Positions 35,829 through 44,515 of a DNA stretch of 56,949 nucleotides are shown piece after piece. The DNA lies in assembly GCF_003130405.1 (NCBI RefSeq), contig NZ_QEAS01000026.1, positions 19,045-75,993 of the forward strand, given 5' to 3'. The position numbers and the translations under genes were made by a program. The notes under the pieces were generated by a model. The model saw only the letters and a list, made by a program, of their open reading frames with translations, did no database searches and was not told the origin of the DNA. Position 1 is the first letter of the stretch. Every line of letters begins with the position of its first letter. Source of the DNA: Pararcticibacter amylolyticus (GTDB lineage: Bacteria > Bacteroidota > Bacteroidia > Sphingobacteriales > Sphingobacteriaceae).

Positions 35829-37283
35829 ATGACTGAAACAGTAAAAACGGATTATGATGCAGTGGTGGTCGGATCGGGCCCGAACGGACTTGCGGCAGCT
35901 ATCACGCTTCAGCGCCGGGGACTCTCTGTGCTTCTCCTCGAGGGCAAAAATGAAATCGGTGGAGGCATGCGTTCATCCGAACTGACCTTACCGGGTTTTG
36001 TTCATGATATCTGTTCGGCTGTACATCCCCTTGCTATCGCTTCTCCTTTTTTTACCGGGCTTCCGCTCGAGCAATACGGGCTTGAATATATTACGCCCGG
36101 CATATCCGCTGCGCATCCATTTGATAATGGGAATGCTGCAATTCTCCTGCCTTCGATAGAACAGACGGCCGGCCGGCTTGGTGATGACGGAGATACTTAC
36201 CGGCGGCTGATGGAGCCGCTCGTCCGGGATTGGCCTCTCATCAGCAGTGATCTGCTGGGGCCTTTGCGTATCCCTTCTCATCCTGCTGCTTTTGCCCGGT
36301 TTGGACTGAAAGCTCTGCCCTCAGCTTTGCAGCTTGCCGGCCGTTTCCGTACCATGGAAGCCCGGGGACTCCTGGCCGGGATGGCGGCACATTCTATACA
36401 GCCGCTGTCTAATCCCGCCACCTCCGCTATAGCACTGGTACTGATGATAAACGGGCATCTGGCAGGCTGGCCTGTGCCAAAAGGAGGCTCTGCATCTATC
36501 ACAAAGGCGCTCGCCTCTTACTTCCTCGCATTGGGAGGGAAAATAGAGACGGACTTTTTTGTTACCAAACTCAGCCAGCTTCCGTCTGCCAGAGCTGTTC
36601 TGTTTGATGTGGGCCCCGCACAGCTATTACAGATCGCCGGCCACCGCTTTTCCCGGATCTATCGCTGGCAACTGGAACGATACCGCTATGGGATGGGAGT
36701 GTTTAAGATCGATTGGGCGCTGGATGGGCCGGTTCCGTTTACTGCACCTGACTGCCGGAGAGCGGCTACCGTTCATCTTGGCAACACCATTGAGGAGATT
36801 GCTGCAAGTGAAAAAGCGGCTTTTAGAGGGCAGGTTAGCGAACGCCCCTTCGTGCTGCTGGCACAACAGAGCCTGCTTGACAGTTCCAGGGCACCGGAGG
36901 GCAAACATACCGCCTGGGCCTATTGTCATGTCCCCTTTGCTTATAAGGGTGATATGACTAAAGCGATCGAGACACAGGTAGAGCGTTTTGCTCCCGGCTT
37001 CCGTGAACGCATACTCGCCCGCCATACCATGAATGCGGGTGAAATGGAACAATACAACCCCAACTATATTGGTGGTGATATCAACGGCGGACTTCAGGAT
37101 ATCAGGCAGATCTTTACGCGTCCGGCACTGAGATCCTCTCCCTACCGCACTTCTGCTAAAGGGCTCTACATCTGTTCTTCTTCAACTCCTCCGGGAGGAG
37201 GGGTACACGGAATGTGCGGATATCATGCAGCGAAAGCAGCGTTAAAGGACGTTTTTAAAGAAGATCCGGAAAAACTGATCTGA
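35829..37283 (+). CDS. Phytoene-desaturase-like FAD-dependent oxidoreductase
   Basis: The N-terminal dinucleotide-binding motif is DAVVVGSGPNGLAAAITLQRRG (residues 9-30), followed by VLLLEGKNEIGGGMRS. The C-terminus has the second FAD-contact motif, LYICSSSTPPGGGVHGMCGYHAA. This layout fits the CrtI/PYROXD2-like amine-oxidase superfamily. At 484 residues it is normal. No crtB or other carotenoid gene is adjacent, so a role in carotenoid synthesis is not supported; PYROXD2-like proteins are often of unknown substrate. It is monocistronic, between the HTCS gene and a terminator at 37379. Confidence 0.88.
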   Translation: MTETVKTDYDAVVVGSGPNGLAAAITLQRRGLSVLLLEGKNEIGGGMRSSELTLPGFVHDICSAVHPLAIASPFFTGLPLEQYGLEYITPGISAAHPFDNGNAAILLPSIEQTAGRLGDDGDTYRRLMEPLVRDWPLISSDLLGPLRIPSHPAAFARFGLKALPSALQLAGRFRTMEARGLLAGMAAHSIQPLSNPATSAIALVLMINGHLAGWPVPKGGSASITKALASYFLALGGKIETDFFVTKLSQLPSARAVLFDVGPAQLLQIAGHRFSRIYRWQLERYRYGMGVFKIDWALDGPVPFTAPDCRRAATVHLGNTIEEIAASEKAAFRGQVSERPFVLLAQQSLLDSSRAPEGKHTAWAYCHVPFAYKGDMTKAIETQVERFAPGFRERILARHTMNAGEMEQYNPNYIGGDINGGLQDIRQIFTRPALRSSPYRTSAKGLYICSSSTPPGGGVHGMCGYHAAKAALKDVFKEDPEKLI

Positions 37284-37378
37284 TTCCGCGGGGAAAGTTG
37301 TAAAGTAGTCTATTCGGCAGATGGCAAACTGCTGAAAGATAAAACGGACGATTAAAATAGTTTGTCTTAATTCCATTC

Positions 37379-37408
37379 AAAGCGCTTTAAATAAGGCGCT
37401 TTTTTTTG
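37379..37408 (+). terminator. Rho-independent terminator of the oxidoreductase gene
   Basis: AAAGCGC and GCGCTTT form a 7-bp stem around a short AT-rich loop, directly followed by a run of T residues ending near 37407. It closes the upstream gene, so the next promoter must lie inside the long leader region. Confidence 0.85.
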
Positions 37409-37500
37409 CGTTTTCCATTGAGAAGAAAAGGCTTAATATGTTCTTTCTGCGGCTTTTGATAAATAATCTACAAAATCTATAGACTATTTCTAATAATCAT

Positions 37501-37508
37501 TATATTTG
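37501..37508 (+). promoter_or_regulatory. Bacteroidota -7 promoter element of the organosulfur operon leader
   Basis: TATATTTG matches TAnnTTTG. It is the only exact match between the terminator at 37379 and the SusC gene at 38007. It lies 56 nt before the first leader mini-gene, so the transcript would carry both mini-genes and a leader of about 490 nt. Confidence 0.55.
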
Positions 37509-37563
37509 TTGCACAAGTACGGACAGGCCGTATGATTTTATTATTGCCAAATAAAAGACAAGT

Positions 37564-37641
37564 ATGAAAAATTCAATTACTCAGATTGCTGATTCTCATT
37601 TTTTCTGTGACGCCCATCGTTGTAGTACAAACTGCTGTTAA
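37564..37641 (+). CDS. Cysteine-rich leader peptide 1 (25 residues)
   Basis: The mini-gene starts MKNSITQIADSHFF and ends CDAHRCSTNCC followed by TAA, so four of its last eleven residues are cysteine. It is homologous to the mini-gene at 37841: both begin ATGAAAAAT, both have CAGATTGC for QIA, both have His-Arg or His-Lys before the end, and both finish TGCTGT-stop. An AATAAAAGACAAGT-like sequence precedes the ATG, similar to that before the second peptide. No signal peptide is seen. By analogy with cysteine-rich leader peptides in other phyla it may make ribosomes stall when charged tRNA-Cys is scarce; the mechanism is inferred. A short RiPP-like product is the alternative. Confidence 0.6.
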   Translation: MKNSITQIADSHFFCDAHRCSTNCC

Positions 37642-37695
37642 ACGCAAATACCAGCGCCCGGTATGATAGAGTATTACCTGTATTTATAAGAAGAT

Positions 37696-37731
37696 ATGGG
37701 TGATTGCAACAGGACAGACCCGGAGTGTTAG
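37696..37731 (+). CDS. Possible third mini-gene between the two leader peptides
   Basis: An 11-residue frame reads MGDCNRTDPEC and stops 5 nt before the hairpin at 37737. It ends in Cys like its neighbours but lacks the MKN and QIA features. It could be chance. Confidence 0.2.
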   Translation: MGDCNRTDPEC

Positions 37732-37736
37732 AAAAA

Positions 37737-37756
37737 TCCGGCAGTTTCCTGCCGGA
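37737..37756 (+). promoter_or_regulatory. Leader hairpin A
   Basis: TCCGGCA (37737-37743) pairs with TGCCGGA (37750-37756), loop GTTTCC. There is no T-tract after it, so a plain terminator is unlikely. It lies between the two leader mini-genes and may take part in attenuation or RNA processing. Confidence 0.5.
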
Positions 37757-37765
37757 CAGTGTTGC

Positions 37766-37800
37766 GATAATCAGACATAATTCCACTCAGACTGATTATC
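37766..37800 (+). promoter_or_regulatory. Leader hairpin B
   Basis: GATAATCAG (37766-37774) pairs exactly with CTGATTATC (37792-37800), with a 17-nt loop. It ends 40 nt before the start of the second leader mini-gene. Confidence 0.5.
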
Positions 37801-37840
37801 CATTTATTAAAAATCAACTTCTTAATAAACGATCAAAGTT

Positions 37841-37897
37841 ATGAAAAATAACTTATTACAGATTGCCATCTTTCCACGCCATAAGCTTTGCTGTTGA
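37841..37897 (+). CDS. Cysteine-rich leader peptide 2 (18 residues)
   Basis: The full peptide is MKNNLLQIAIFPRHKLCC, ended by TGA. It shares MKN, QIA at positions 7-9, a basic segment with His, and the terminal Cys-Cys with the peptide encoded at 37564, so the two are duplicates that diverged in the middle. It lies 109 nt before the SusC start. A short hairpin, CATGC/GCATG (37913-37929), and CCGGT/ACCGG (37953-37965) follow it. The conserved C-terminal Cys-Cys next to the stop codon suggests that the cysteine codons are what is under selection. Confidence 0.6.
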   Translation: MKNNLLQIAIFPRHKLCC

Positions 37898-37912
37898 TTT
37901 TCTGTTTCAGAC

Positions 37913-37965
37913 CATGCATAAAGAGCATGTGATGTTCCGGCATTTGTCATGACCGGTCAGACCGG
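37913..37965 (+). promoter_or_regulatory. Small hairpins between leader peptide 2 and SusC
   Basis: CATGC (37913-37917)/GCATG (37925-37929) with a 7-nt loop, and CCGGT (37953-37957)/ACCGG (37961-37965) with a 3-nt loop. Both are short. They could form alternatives with upstream RNA but I could not fold the whole leader. Confidence 0.35.
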
Positions 37966-38006
37966 CGTGATCTCATAGTAAAATATTAACGCTTAAAGTT
38001 TAAATT

Positions 38007-41000
38007 ATGGTAAATATCCCAGGAACCGGGTTGCCCAGTTATGCAACGGCCGGCAAGATTCCTGTTGTTATAAAAAAGAGCCTTCTCTTTGTTCTTCTTT
38101 TGCTGGCTGTCAGTGGTTTGATGGCTCAGGATTATTCAGTTCATGGTGTGGTGACAGGAAAAGACGATGGGTTTCCGCTGCCGGGAGTGAGTGTCCTTGT
38201 AAAGGGAGCTTCCTCCGGTACAGTAACAGACAATGCCGGAAAGTTTTCCATTACGATACCTTCGGGCAGAAATATACTGGTTTTCAAGTTCATTGGTTAT
38301 AATACGCTTGAGCTGCCTGTAAGCAGGGAGCGCGAACTTAAGGTAACGCTGGAGACCGATCATAAACAGCTGAACGAAGTAGTTGTTACCGGGTATAATG
38401 TACAAAGCCGTAAGGATTTTACGGGTTCAGCCGCCCGCGTTAATGCGTCTCAGATTGAAAACCGGCCAGCCCAAAGCTTTGACCAGCTGCTCGGTGGGCA
38501 GGCCTCCGGTGTCAATATCGTGCAGCCCGGCGGAGTGCTCAATGCTACCCCGGTATTCAGGATAAGGGGTATAAACTCGATATCGTCGGGTATCTATCCC
38601 CTGGTTATCATTGACGGCGTTCCTTCCTTTACCGGCCAGCTCGGCGGCAATGTAGGAAACAACCCTCTTTCGAATGTGAATCCTTCAGATATAGAATCCC
38701 TGGATATATTAAAAGATGCCTCGGCAACAGCCATCTATGGGTCGAGGGCCGCCAACGGCGTAGTGGTTATTACTACTAAGAAGGGAAAAAAGGGAAGGGT
38801 GAAGGTGGATTATGACGGATGGGTAAACTTCAGTACGCCTTATAATTTACCTAAGCTGCTGAATGCCTATGATTATGTCACGATAAAGAATGAAGCGATG
38901 GTGAATTCAAGCCGGGAACCCGGCTTTGCCTTGCAGACCCTTTCTGACGGCACAGTGGTCAATACCGACTGGTACGACGTTGCTTATCATACGGGTGTTT
39001 CACAGGGGCACAACATCGGTTTTTCAGGAGCAACAGATGCTACCAGTTATTTCATTTCTCTCGGTTACTCTGATCAGAACGGAATACTGAGAACCAACAC
39101 CCTGGATCAGAAAACAGCCCGGATCAACCTGGACCACCAGCTTCTTAGTAATTTAAAAGCAGGTACCCATTTATCCTATAGCAATTCGCTTGGAAAAGGT
39201 CCGGCGTCAGGTTCACTGCCTGGCCAGTATATCGGTACCGACGCACTGTCGCGGATGACGTATATTCTGCCCCCCAATGTGGCGGTTTATAATGAAGACG
39301 GTTCCTACAATATCCAGGATAAGCAAAGGGTAGGGTACGGAGCTAATAATGCGGTGGCTACAAGTGCCGGGTATGTAGGAAACATCAATGCATACAACCT
39401 GCAATTGATCCTCGACCTCGATAAGTATAGCTCCGAAAACAATTCACTGATAGGCGATGTGTTCGCCGAATGGGAAATTGCAAAAGGGCTCAGGATAAAA
39501 ACCAGTTATGGCCTGAATAAGCTCGTGGTAGAGAACCTGAGCTTTCAGAACGGACTTCATGGAGATGCAGGTCCCGCTAATGGAGGTGCTACTAACTCTA
39601 ACAGACGGCTTAACCGCACCGACTGGGTTAACACATTGACCTATAATAAATCCTTTGGCGGCCTGCATAACATAAATGTGCTGGCGGGATATGAAGAGAT
39701 CGTCACCACCAATGATATCTGGGGGGCACAGAGGACGGGTCTTACAGATCCTTTCTTTACGAGCTTTCAGGGAGGTTTCACTACGATTACCGCTCCGGCA
39801 GGCCTTAACTCCCAGAGCAGGAATGGCTTCATTTCTTACTTTTCAAATCTTAATTACAATTTCAAAGAGAAATACCTGTTAAGCTACAGCTTCAGAAGGG
39901 ATGGTTATTCCGGTCTTCCAGGGGGAAGCCGCTATGGGAATTTTAGTGGCGGATCTGTCGGATGGATAATTTCAGAAGAAGGTTTTTTTAAATCGTCAGC
40001 CCTGGTTGATGTCATCAGTAATATCAAACTAAGAGCAAGCTATGGAGAGGTCGGAAATATCAATATAGGGGATTTCCCTTCACTGGGTCTCTACACCGCC
40101 GGTACCTATAACGGGGTCCCTACGTTGGGATATTCCCAGGCGGGCAACAGCAACCTTCGCTGGGAAACCAGCAAGAAGACTGATGCCGGGGTAAGCTTTT
40201 CCTTTTTTAATGACCGCATCACGCTGGAAGCTGATTATTATTACAACAAAGTAGACGGCCTGATCCTCGATGCTAAACAGGCACCGTCGAAGGGCATCCC
40301 GGGGAATGTAATCAGTGCCAATGTAGGGTCGCTCTATAACAAGGGGCTTGAATTCAGCGTAAACGCATCCCTCATCAGCAGGGCGAGCTTTAAATGGAGT
40401 ACCAATATAAACCTGTCGACCGTCAAAAACCGGGTTACAACCCTGTTCAATTCTACAGATATCTACACGCCAAGTAATTTTGGTATTCAGAACATGACAA
40501 GGGAGGGCTACTCCGTGGGTTCAATCTGGGCAGTGCCAACCGACGGAGTCAACCCGGATAACGGCAACAGGGTCTTTATTAACCGCAATAACGAGAAGGT
40601 TCAGTATAACCATGCAGCGGCAAATAAGTGGACATACCTTGACGGAAGCGTAGCTCCGGCTATAGATAATTATCTCGATGGACGTATCCAGGGTTCGTCA
40701 CTTCCTGCCTGGTATGGCGGATTTAACAATTCGTTTGGATATAAAAACTTTGACCTGACTGCCGGGATCATCTTTTCAGGAGGCAATAAATTATACAACG
40801 GCACCCGGGCAAATCTCCTCGACCAGCGGTATTTTAACAACGGAACGTTTGTACTGGACAGGTGGACCAGCCCTGGTCAGAAAACCGGCATCCCAAAACT
40901 CTATTTTTCTGATAATGTGTCTACTGGCTTCTCCATTACCAATTCGGCCATGGTTGAAGACGGCGACTTTATCAAGCTCAAGAATGTCGCACTCGGATAC

Positions 41001-41204
41001 AAGGTTCCTGTGCAGAAGATTGCCAGGGGAAGGATTTCGTCACTGAGAGTGTTTGTCCAGGCAACCAACCTGTTTACCATCACTGATTATAGCGGGTCGG
41101 ACCCTGAAATCTCCATAAATGGAAATTCTATTGCTTCCGGTAAGGATCACAATGCCGTAGCCAATGCAACCACTTATGCGATTGGTATTAATCTGGGTCT
41201 CTGA
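38007..41204 (+). CDS. SusC/RagA family TonB-dependent outer-membrane transporter
   Basis: This is the first structural gene of the organosulfur-like operon. A long N-terminal leader precedes the signal sequence VIKKSLLFVLLLLAVSGLMAQ. The carboxypeptidase-like domain has LPGVSVLVKGASSGTVTD and DNAGKFSITI. The TonB box-like motif is NEVVVTGYNVQ. The plug has PLVIIDGVPSF and ILKDASATAIYGSRAANGVV, and the barrel ends YAIGINLGL. Length 1065 residues. It follows two cysteine-rich mini-genes and is 18 nt upstream of its SusD. The neighbours suggest that it imports an amide-linked or sulfonated organic compound and not a glycan; this is inference. Confidence 0.94.
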   Translation: MVNIPGTGLPSYATAGKIPVVIKKSLLFVLLLLAVSGLMAQDYSVHGVVTGKDDGFPLPGVSVLVKGASSGTVTDNAGKFSITIPSGRNILVFKFIGYNTLELPVSRERELKVTLETDHKQLNEVVVTGYNVQSRKDFTGSAARVNASQIENRPAQSFDQLLGGQASGVNIVQPGGVLNATPVFRIRGINSISSGIYPLVIIDGVPSFTGQLGGNVGNNPLSNVNPSDIESLDILKDASATAIYGSRAANGVVVITTKKGKKGRVKVDYDGWVNFSTPYNLPKLLNAYDYVTIKNEAMVNSSREPGFALQTLSDGTVVNTDWYDVAYHTGVSQGHNIGFSGATDATSYFISLGYSDQNGILRTNTLDQKTARINLDHQLLSNLKAGTHLSYSNSLGKGPASGSLPGQYIGTDALSRMTYILPPNVAVYNEDGSYNIQDKQRVGYGANNAVATSAGYVGNINAYNLQLILDLDKYSSENNSLIGDVFAEWEIAKGLRIKTSYGLNKLVVENLSFQNGLHGDAGPANGGATNSNRRLNRTDWVNTLTYNKSFGGLHNINVLAGYEEIVTTNDIWGAQRTGLTDPFFTSFQGGFTTITAPAGLNSQSRNGFISYFSNLNYNFKEKYLLSYSFRRDGYSGLPGGSRYGNFSGGSVGWIISEEGFFKSSALVDVISNIKLRASYGEVGNINIGDFPSLGLYTAGTYNGVPTLGYSQAGNSNLRWETSKKTDAGVSFSFFNDRITLEADYYYNKVDGLILDAKQAPSKGIPGNVISANVGSLYNKGLEFSVNASLISRASFKWSTNINLSTVKNRVTTLFNSTDIYTPSNFGIQNMTREGYSVGSIWAVPTDGVNPDNGNRVFINRNNEKVQYNHAAANKWTYLDGSVAPAIDNYLDGRIQGSSLPAWYGGFNNSFGYKNFDLTAGIIFSGGNKLYNGTRANLLDQRYFNNGTFVLDRWTSPGQKTGIPKLYFSDNVSTGFSITNSAMVEDGDFIKLKNVALGYKVPVQKIARGRISSLRVFVQATNLFTITDYSGSDPEISINGNSIASGKDHNAVANATTYAIGINLGL

Positions 41205-41222
41205 TTTAAAAGAATTAAGTAT

Positions 41223-42698
41223 ATGAAAACTGATTACAGGAATATAAAAAACACATTCTTTGTGCTGATTGGACTCGCCGCGTTGTCCGGCCTTCCATCC
41301 TGCACCAAAGATATACTCGATACCTCTCCCAAAACCGACATCTCGGAACTCACCGCCTTCAGTACCCCTGAAAAGATCCTGGCACAGGTAAACAATCTCT
41401 ATTCCAGGTTGCAAAGAGCTCATTTTTACGGCGGCCGCTACATTCTGTTCAATGAACAGCGCGGCGACGAGTTCAGCCAGAATTCGGGAAATGCCGCCGA
41501 AGGAGCGTTGATTTGGCAGCATACAGCCTTATCAACCGATACATTCGTCGGAAACCTCTGGAGCTTTGCTTACCAGGCAATCAATAATGCTAATATATTT
41601 ATAGACAAGGTTCAGAACACGACCGTACTGGATGCTGCGCTGAGGGATCAGTATATAAGCGAAGCAAAGTTCATAAGAGCACTTTCCTATTTTGTGCTGG
41701 TACAGGTCTATGCCAGGCCTTATGCAAGCGATAACGGAGCAAGTCCGGGACTTCCTTTAAGGCTCACTCCGCAGACGTCGGGCGGGAATGACGACCTTGC
41801 CCGCAGTTCCGTGGCTGAGGTGTATAGCCAGGTTATTAAAGATCTTGATGAAGCGGAAGCCGGGCTTCCCGCAGCATACAGTACGGCAGCACTCAACGCT
41901 TCCCGCGCCCATAAAGTTACTGCCATTGCTTTAAAGACCAGGGTATACCTGGCGAAAGCCGACTATGGCAGGGTGGTCGCAGAAGCATCGAAACTTGTCC
42001 CCGCGGTTGCGCCATATGCCTATACTGCGGGTTCTCTTACCCACAGGCTTGAAAACAACATTGCAGCCGTGTTCTCCGGTTCTTATACCGGGAATGAAGC
42101 GATTTTCTTTCTCCCTTTCAATGCCACAGATTCCCCGGATTCGCAAAGCGCTCTTGCGCATAATTACCTGGGAGCTGTGATCATTTCATTAAACCAGGCG
42201 GGAATCTATGCTAACCCGGCGCTGTCATCTTCCGCTTCTGCTGACGCCCGGCGGAACCTGATTACGCTGAAGAACGGGCTGAATGTGCTGTCGAAATTTC
42301 CAAAGATCACCACCCCGTTTACCGATTATATTCCCGTGATCCGGTATGCAGAGGTATTGCTGAACTATGCAGAGGCAGCGGCGGAAACTGATGATCTGAC
42401 CAGGGCTGCCGCCTTGCTGAATGCTGTCAGAAAGCGATCCGATGCCGCTTATTCTTTTCCGGATGCGGCAACCTCAACAAAAGGGGCACTCATCAGCACT
42501 ATCCTCACAGAACGCCGGCTCGAATTATTAGGTGAAGGGTTCAGAACCCCTGATTTGCAGAGGAGGCTTCAGCCTTTTCCGGCCAAAACCGGTGGAATAG
42601 GCACCGTAGCAGCAGTATCCCCCACGGCAAGCAACTATATATGGCCGGTTCCGGCAGATGAGCTCGGCACAAACAAGCTTATTCAACCGAATCCATAA
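41223..42698 (+). CDS. SusD/RagB family nutrient-binding outer-membrane lipoprotein
   Basis: This is the substrate-binding lid of the SusC protein just upstream. The lipobox is LPSC (Cys27), followed by TKDILDTSPKTDISE. SusD blocks are EAKFIRALSYFVLVQVYARPY near residue 140, IRYAEVLLNYAEAAAETDD near 375 and LTERRLELLGEGFRTPDLQRR near 430. The C-terminus is LGTNKLIQPNP. At 491 residues it is on the short side and, unlike the other SusD proteins here, lacks the AASPL(Y/F)NGGG segment. It starts 18 nt after SusC and 21 nt before the first amidohydrolase. Confidence 0.92.
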   Translation: MKTDYRNIKNTFFVLIGLAALSGLPSCTKDILDTSPKTDISELTAFSTPEKILAQVNNLYSRLQRAHFYGGRYILFNEQRGDEFSQNSGNAAEGALIWQHTALSTDTFVGNLWSFAYQAINNANIFIDKVQNTTVLDAALRDQYISEAKFIRALSYFVLVQVYARPYASDNGASPGLPLRLTPQTSGGNDDLARSSVAEVYSQVIKDLDEAEAGLPAAYSTAALNASRAHKVTAIALKTRVYLAKADYGRVVAEASKLVPAVAPYAYTAGSLTHRLENNIAAVFSGSYTGNEAIFFLPFNATDSPDSQSALAHNYLGAVIISLNQAGIYANPALSSSASADARRNLITLKNGLNVLSKFPKITTPFTDYIPVIRYAEVLLNYAEAAAETDDLTRAAALLNAVRKRSDAAYSFPDAATSTKGALISTILTERRLELLGEGFRTPDLQRRLQPFPAKTGGIGTVAAVSPTASNYIWPVPADELGTNKLIQPNP

Positions 42699-42719
42699 GA
42701 AGCTTAAATATCTGAGAGT

Positions 42720-44444
42720 ATGAATAAAACGATATGGCTTATTGCACCTGCTGCTTTGTTGCTGCTTTGCGTATCATTCAGGAAAGTAAAACATGAAGAT
42801 AACCAGGAAGCGGCAGACAGGATATATATAAACGGTCATGTGATTACCATGGACCCGTCTCATCCCGAAGCAGAAGCGCTGGCGGTGAAAGACGGCAGGA
42901 TAATAGCAGTGGGAAGCTCGGGATCAATCGGACAGATGAAAGGTCCGCAGACTGTTGTGACCGATCTGGAAGGAAAGGCTTTAGTTCCGGGCTTTATAGA
43001 CGGGCATAGCCACTTTATGAGCCTGGGACGTTCAAAAACAGCGGATCTGTCACCTCCCCCGGTAGGAGAAGTGACGTCTATTCCCGGTCTTGTAAATGCG
43101 CTGAAAAAGTTTCAGAAAGAAAAGAATATAAAGGCAGGGGTGTGGATCACCGGTCGTGGCTACGATCCCGACCAGCTGGCTGAAGGACGCCACCCCGTTA
43201 AGGAGGATCTGGATGCGGCCTTTCCTGATAACCCGGTTCTCATTACCCATACCTCGGGCCATATGTCGGTAGCCAACTCCTATGCTCTAAGGATATCCGG
43301 CGTAAATGCTTCAACAAAAGACCCCGAAGGGGGAAAGATTGTCAGAAAAGCAGGCAGCAATGAACCGACCGGCCTCCTGCTTGAACGGGCCCGCTCAGTA
43401 CTGAAAACGGGCGAAGGGGAAAAGTTGTCTTTAGACGAGCAGTTGAAACTGCTCGACGAACAGCAGGCTCTCTATGCCAGCCAGGGCATCACTACCGCCC
43501 AGGACGGCAGCTCGAGCCTCGCCTCAGTTGTCTTGTTGAAAGAAGCCGCCAGGAGGAAGCGGCTCTACATTGATATCGAATCATTGCCTTCCTATGCGAT
43601 CCTCGACCGCATCCTGACAGATTCCCAATATGTGTTCAATAAGTTACAGAATCACTTAAAGCTTAAAGGAACCAAGATTTTTACGGACGGCTCACCTCAG
43701 GGAAAAACTGCTTTTTTCAGCAAACCTTACCTGACTGAAGTGCCCGGTTGCAGTGACCATTGTACAGGGATCCCCACCATCACCCAGGAAAAGCTGAATG
43801 AAGCGCTTATATATTGCTTTAAGCATAAAATCCAGGTTTATACACACTGCAACGGAGATGCTTCTATTGATATGTATATTCAGGCTGTCAGGAATGCGAA
43901 TACAAAGTTCCCCGGCTACAGCCGGGAACTCAGGCCGGTTGTGATCCATTCACAGTTCGTAAGGGCCGATCAGCTCGACAGCTACCGGGAACTCGGAATG
44001 ATCCCTTCGTTTTTTACAAATCATGCTTTTTTCTGGGGAGATGTGCATGTACGTAATCTCGGGAAAGAACGTGCCTGGTTTCTCAGCCCGGCAAAAACAG
44101 CCCTTGAGAAAGGTGTTCTGTTTACCAATCACACTGATTTTGGCGTAACGCCCATCAACCAGCTATTCCTGCTGTGGACCTCCGTTACCAGGGAATCGCG
44201 TTCAGGCCAGGTAATCGGCCCTGATCAGAGGCTTACGGTAACCGAAGGGCTCCGCGCTATTACTCTCAACGGAGCGTGGCAGTACTCGGAGGAGAAAGAG
44301 AAGGGAAGTATAGAAAAAGGAAAGCTGGCAGACCTGGTGATCCTTTCCGATAATCCCCTGACTGTTCCCGCCGGCCGGATAAAAGATATCACTGTACTGG
44401 AAACGGTCAAGGAAGGGAAAACAATCTTTAAACATCAGCAATAA
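42720..44444 (+). CDS. Secreted YtcJ-like amidohydrolase 1
   Basis: This is a metal-dependent hydrolase of the amidohydrolase-3 type (YtcJ / N-substituted formamide deformylase group) that probably splits an amide bond. A hydrophobic N-terminal signal (TIWLIAPAALLLLCVSF) predicts export to the periplasm. Metal-site motifs are VPGFIDGHSHF (HxH), TDGSPQGKTAFFSKPY, QVYTHCNGDASIDMY, VIHSQF and FTNHTDFGVTP. The last residues, KGSIEKGKLADLVILSDNPL, are the normal cytosine-deaminase-like C-terminal strand. Length 574. The gene lies between SusD and a close paralog and has the same strand and tight spacing. Confidence 0.9.
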   Translation: MNKTIWLIAPAALLLLCVSFRKVKHEDNQEAADRIYINGHVITMDPSHPEAEALAVKDGRIIAVGSSGSIGQMKGPQTVVTDLEGKALVPGFIDGHSHFMSLGRSKTADLSPPPVGEVTSIPGLVNALKKFQKEKNIKAGVWITGRGYDPDQLAEGRHPVKEDLDAAFPDNPVLITHTSGHMSVANSYALRISGVNASTKDPEGGKIVRKAGSNEPTGLLLERARSVLKTGEGEKLSLDEQLKLLDEQQALYASQGITTAQDGSSSLASVVLLKEAARRKRLYIDIESLPSYAILDRILTDSQYVFNKLQNHLKLKGTKIFTDGSPQGKTAFFSKPYLTEVPGCSDHCTGIPTITQEKLNEALIYCFKHKIQVYTHCNGDASIDMYIQAVRNANTKFPGYSRELRPVVIHSQFVRADQLDSYRELGMIPSFFTNHAFFWGDVHVRNLGKERAWFLSPAKTALEKGVLFTNHTDFGVTPINQLFLLWTSVTRESRSGQVIGPDQRLTVTEGLRAITLNGAWQYSEEKEKGSIEKGKLADLVILSDNPLTVPAGRIKDITVLETVKEGKTIFKHQQ

Positions 44445-44515
44445 GAGATGAAGCCTATGTTCCGGCTTTGGAAATCAGCTGGATCCGGCTTTATACATAA
44501 CAAATGCAACTAAGA

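Noticed and set aside
35829-37283. Carotenoid biosynthesis cluster
   Set aside because: Only one CrtI-like protein is present; no phytoene synthase, cyclase or hydroxylase is adjacent.
37737-37756. Rho-independent terminator between the leader peptides
   Set aside because: The stem is good but no T-tract follows (CAGTGTTGCG), so a plain intrinsic terminator is not supported.
37577-37786. 69-codon minus-strand frame across the leader region
   Set aside because: It is antisense to the first leader peptide and has no signal, domain or plausible start context.
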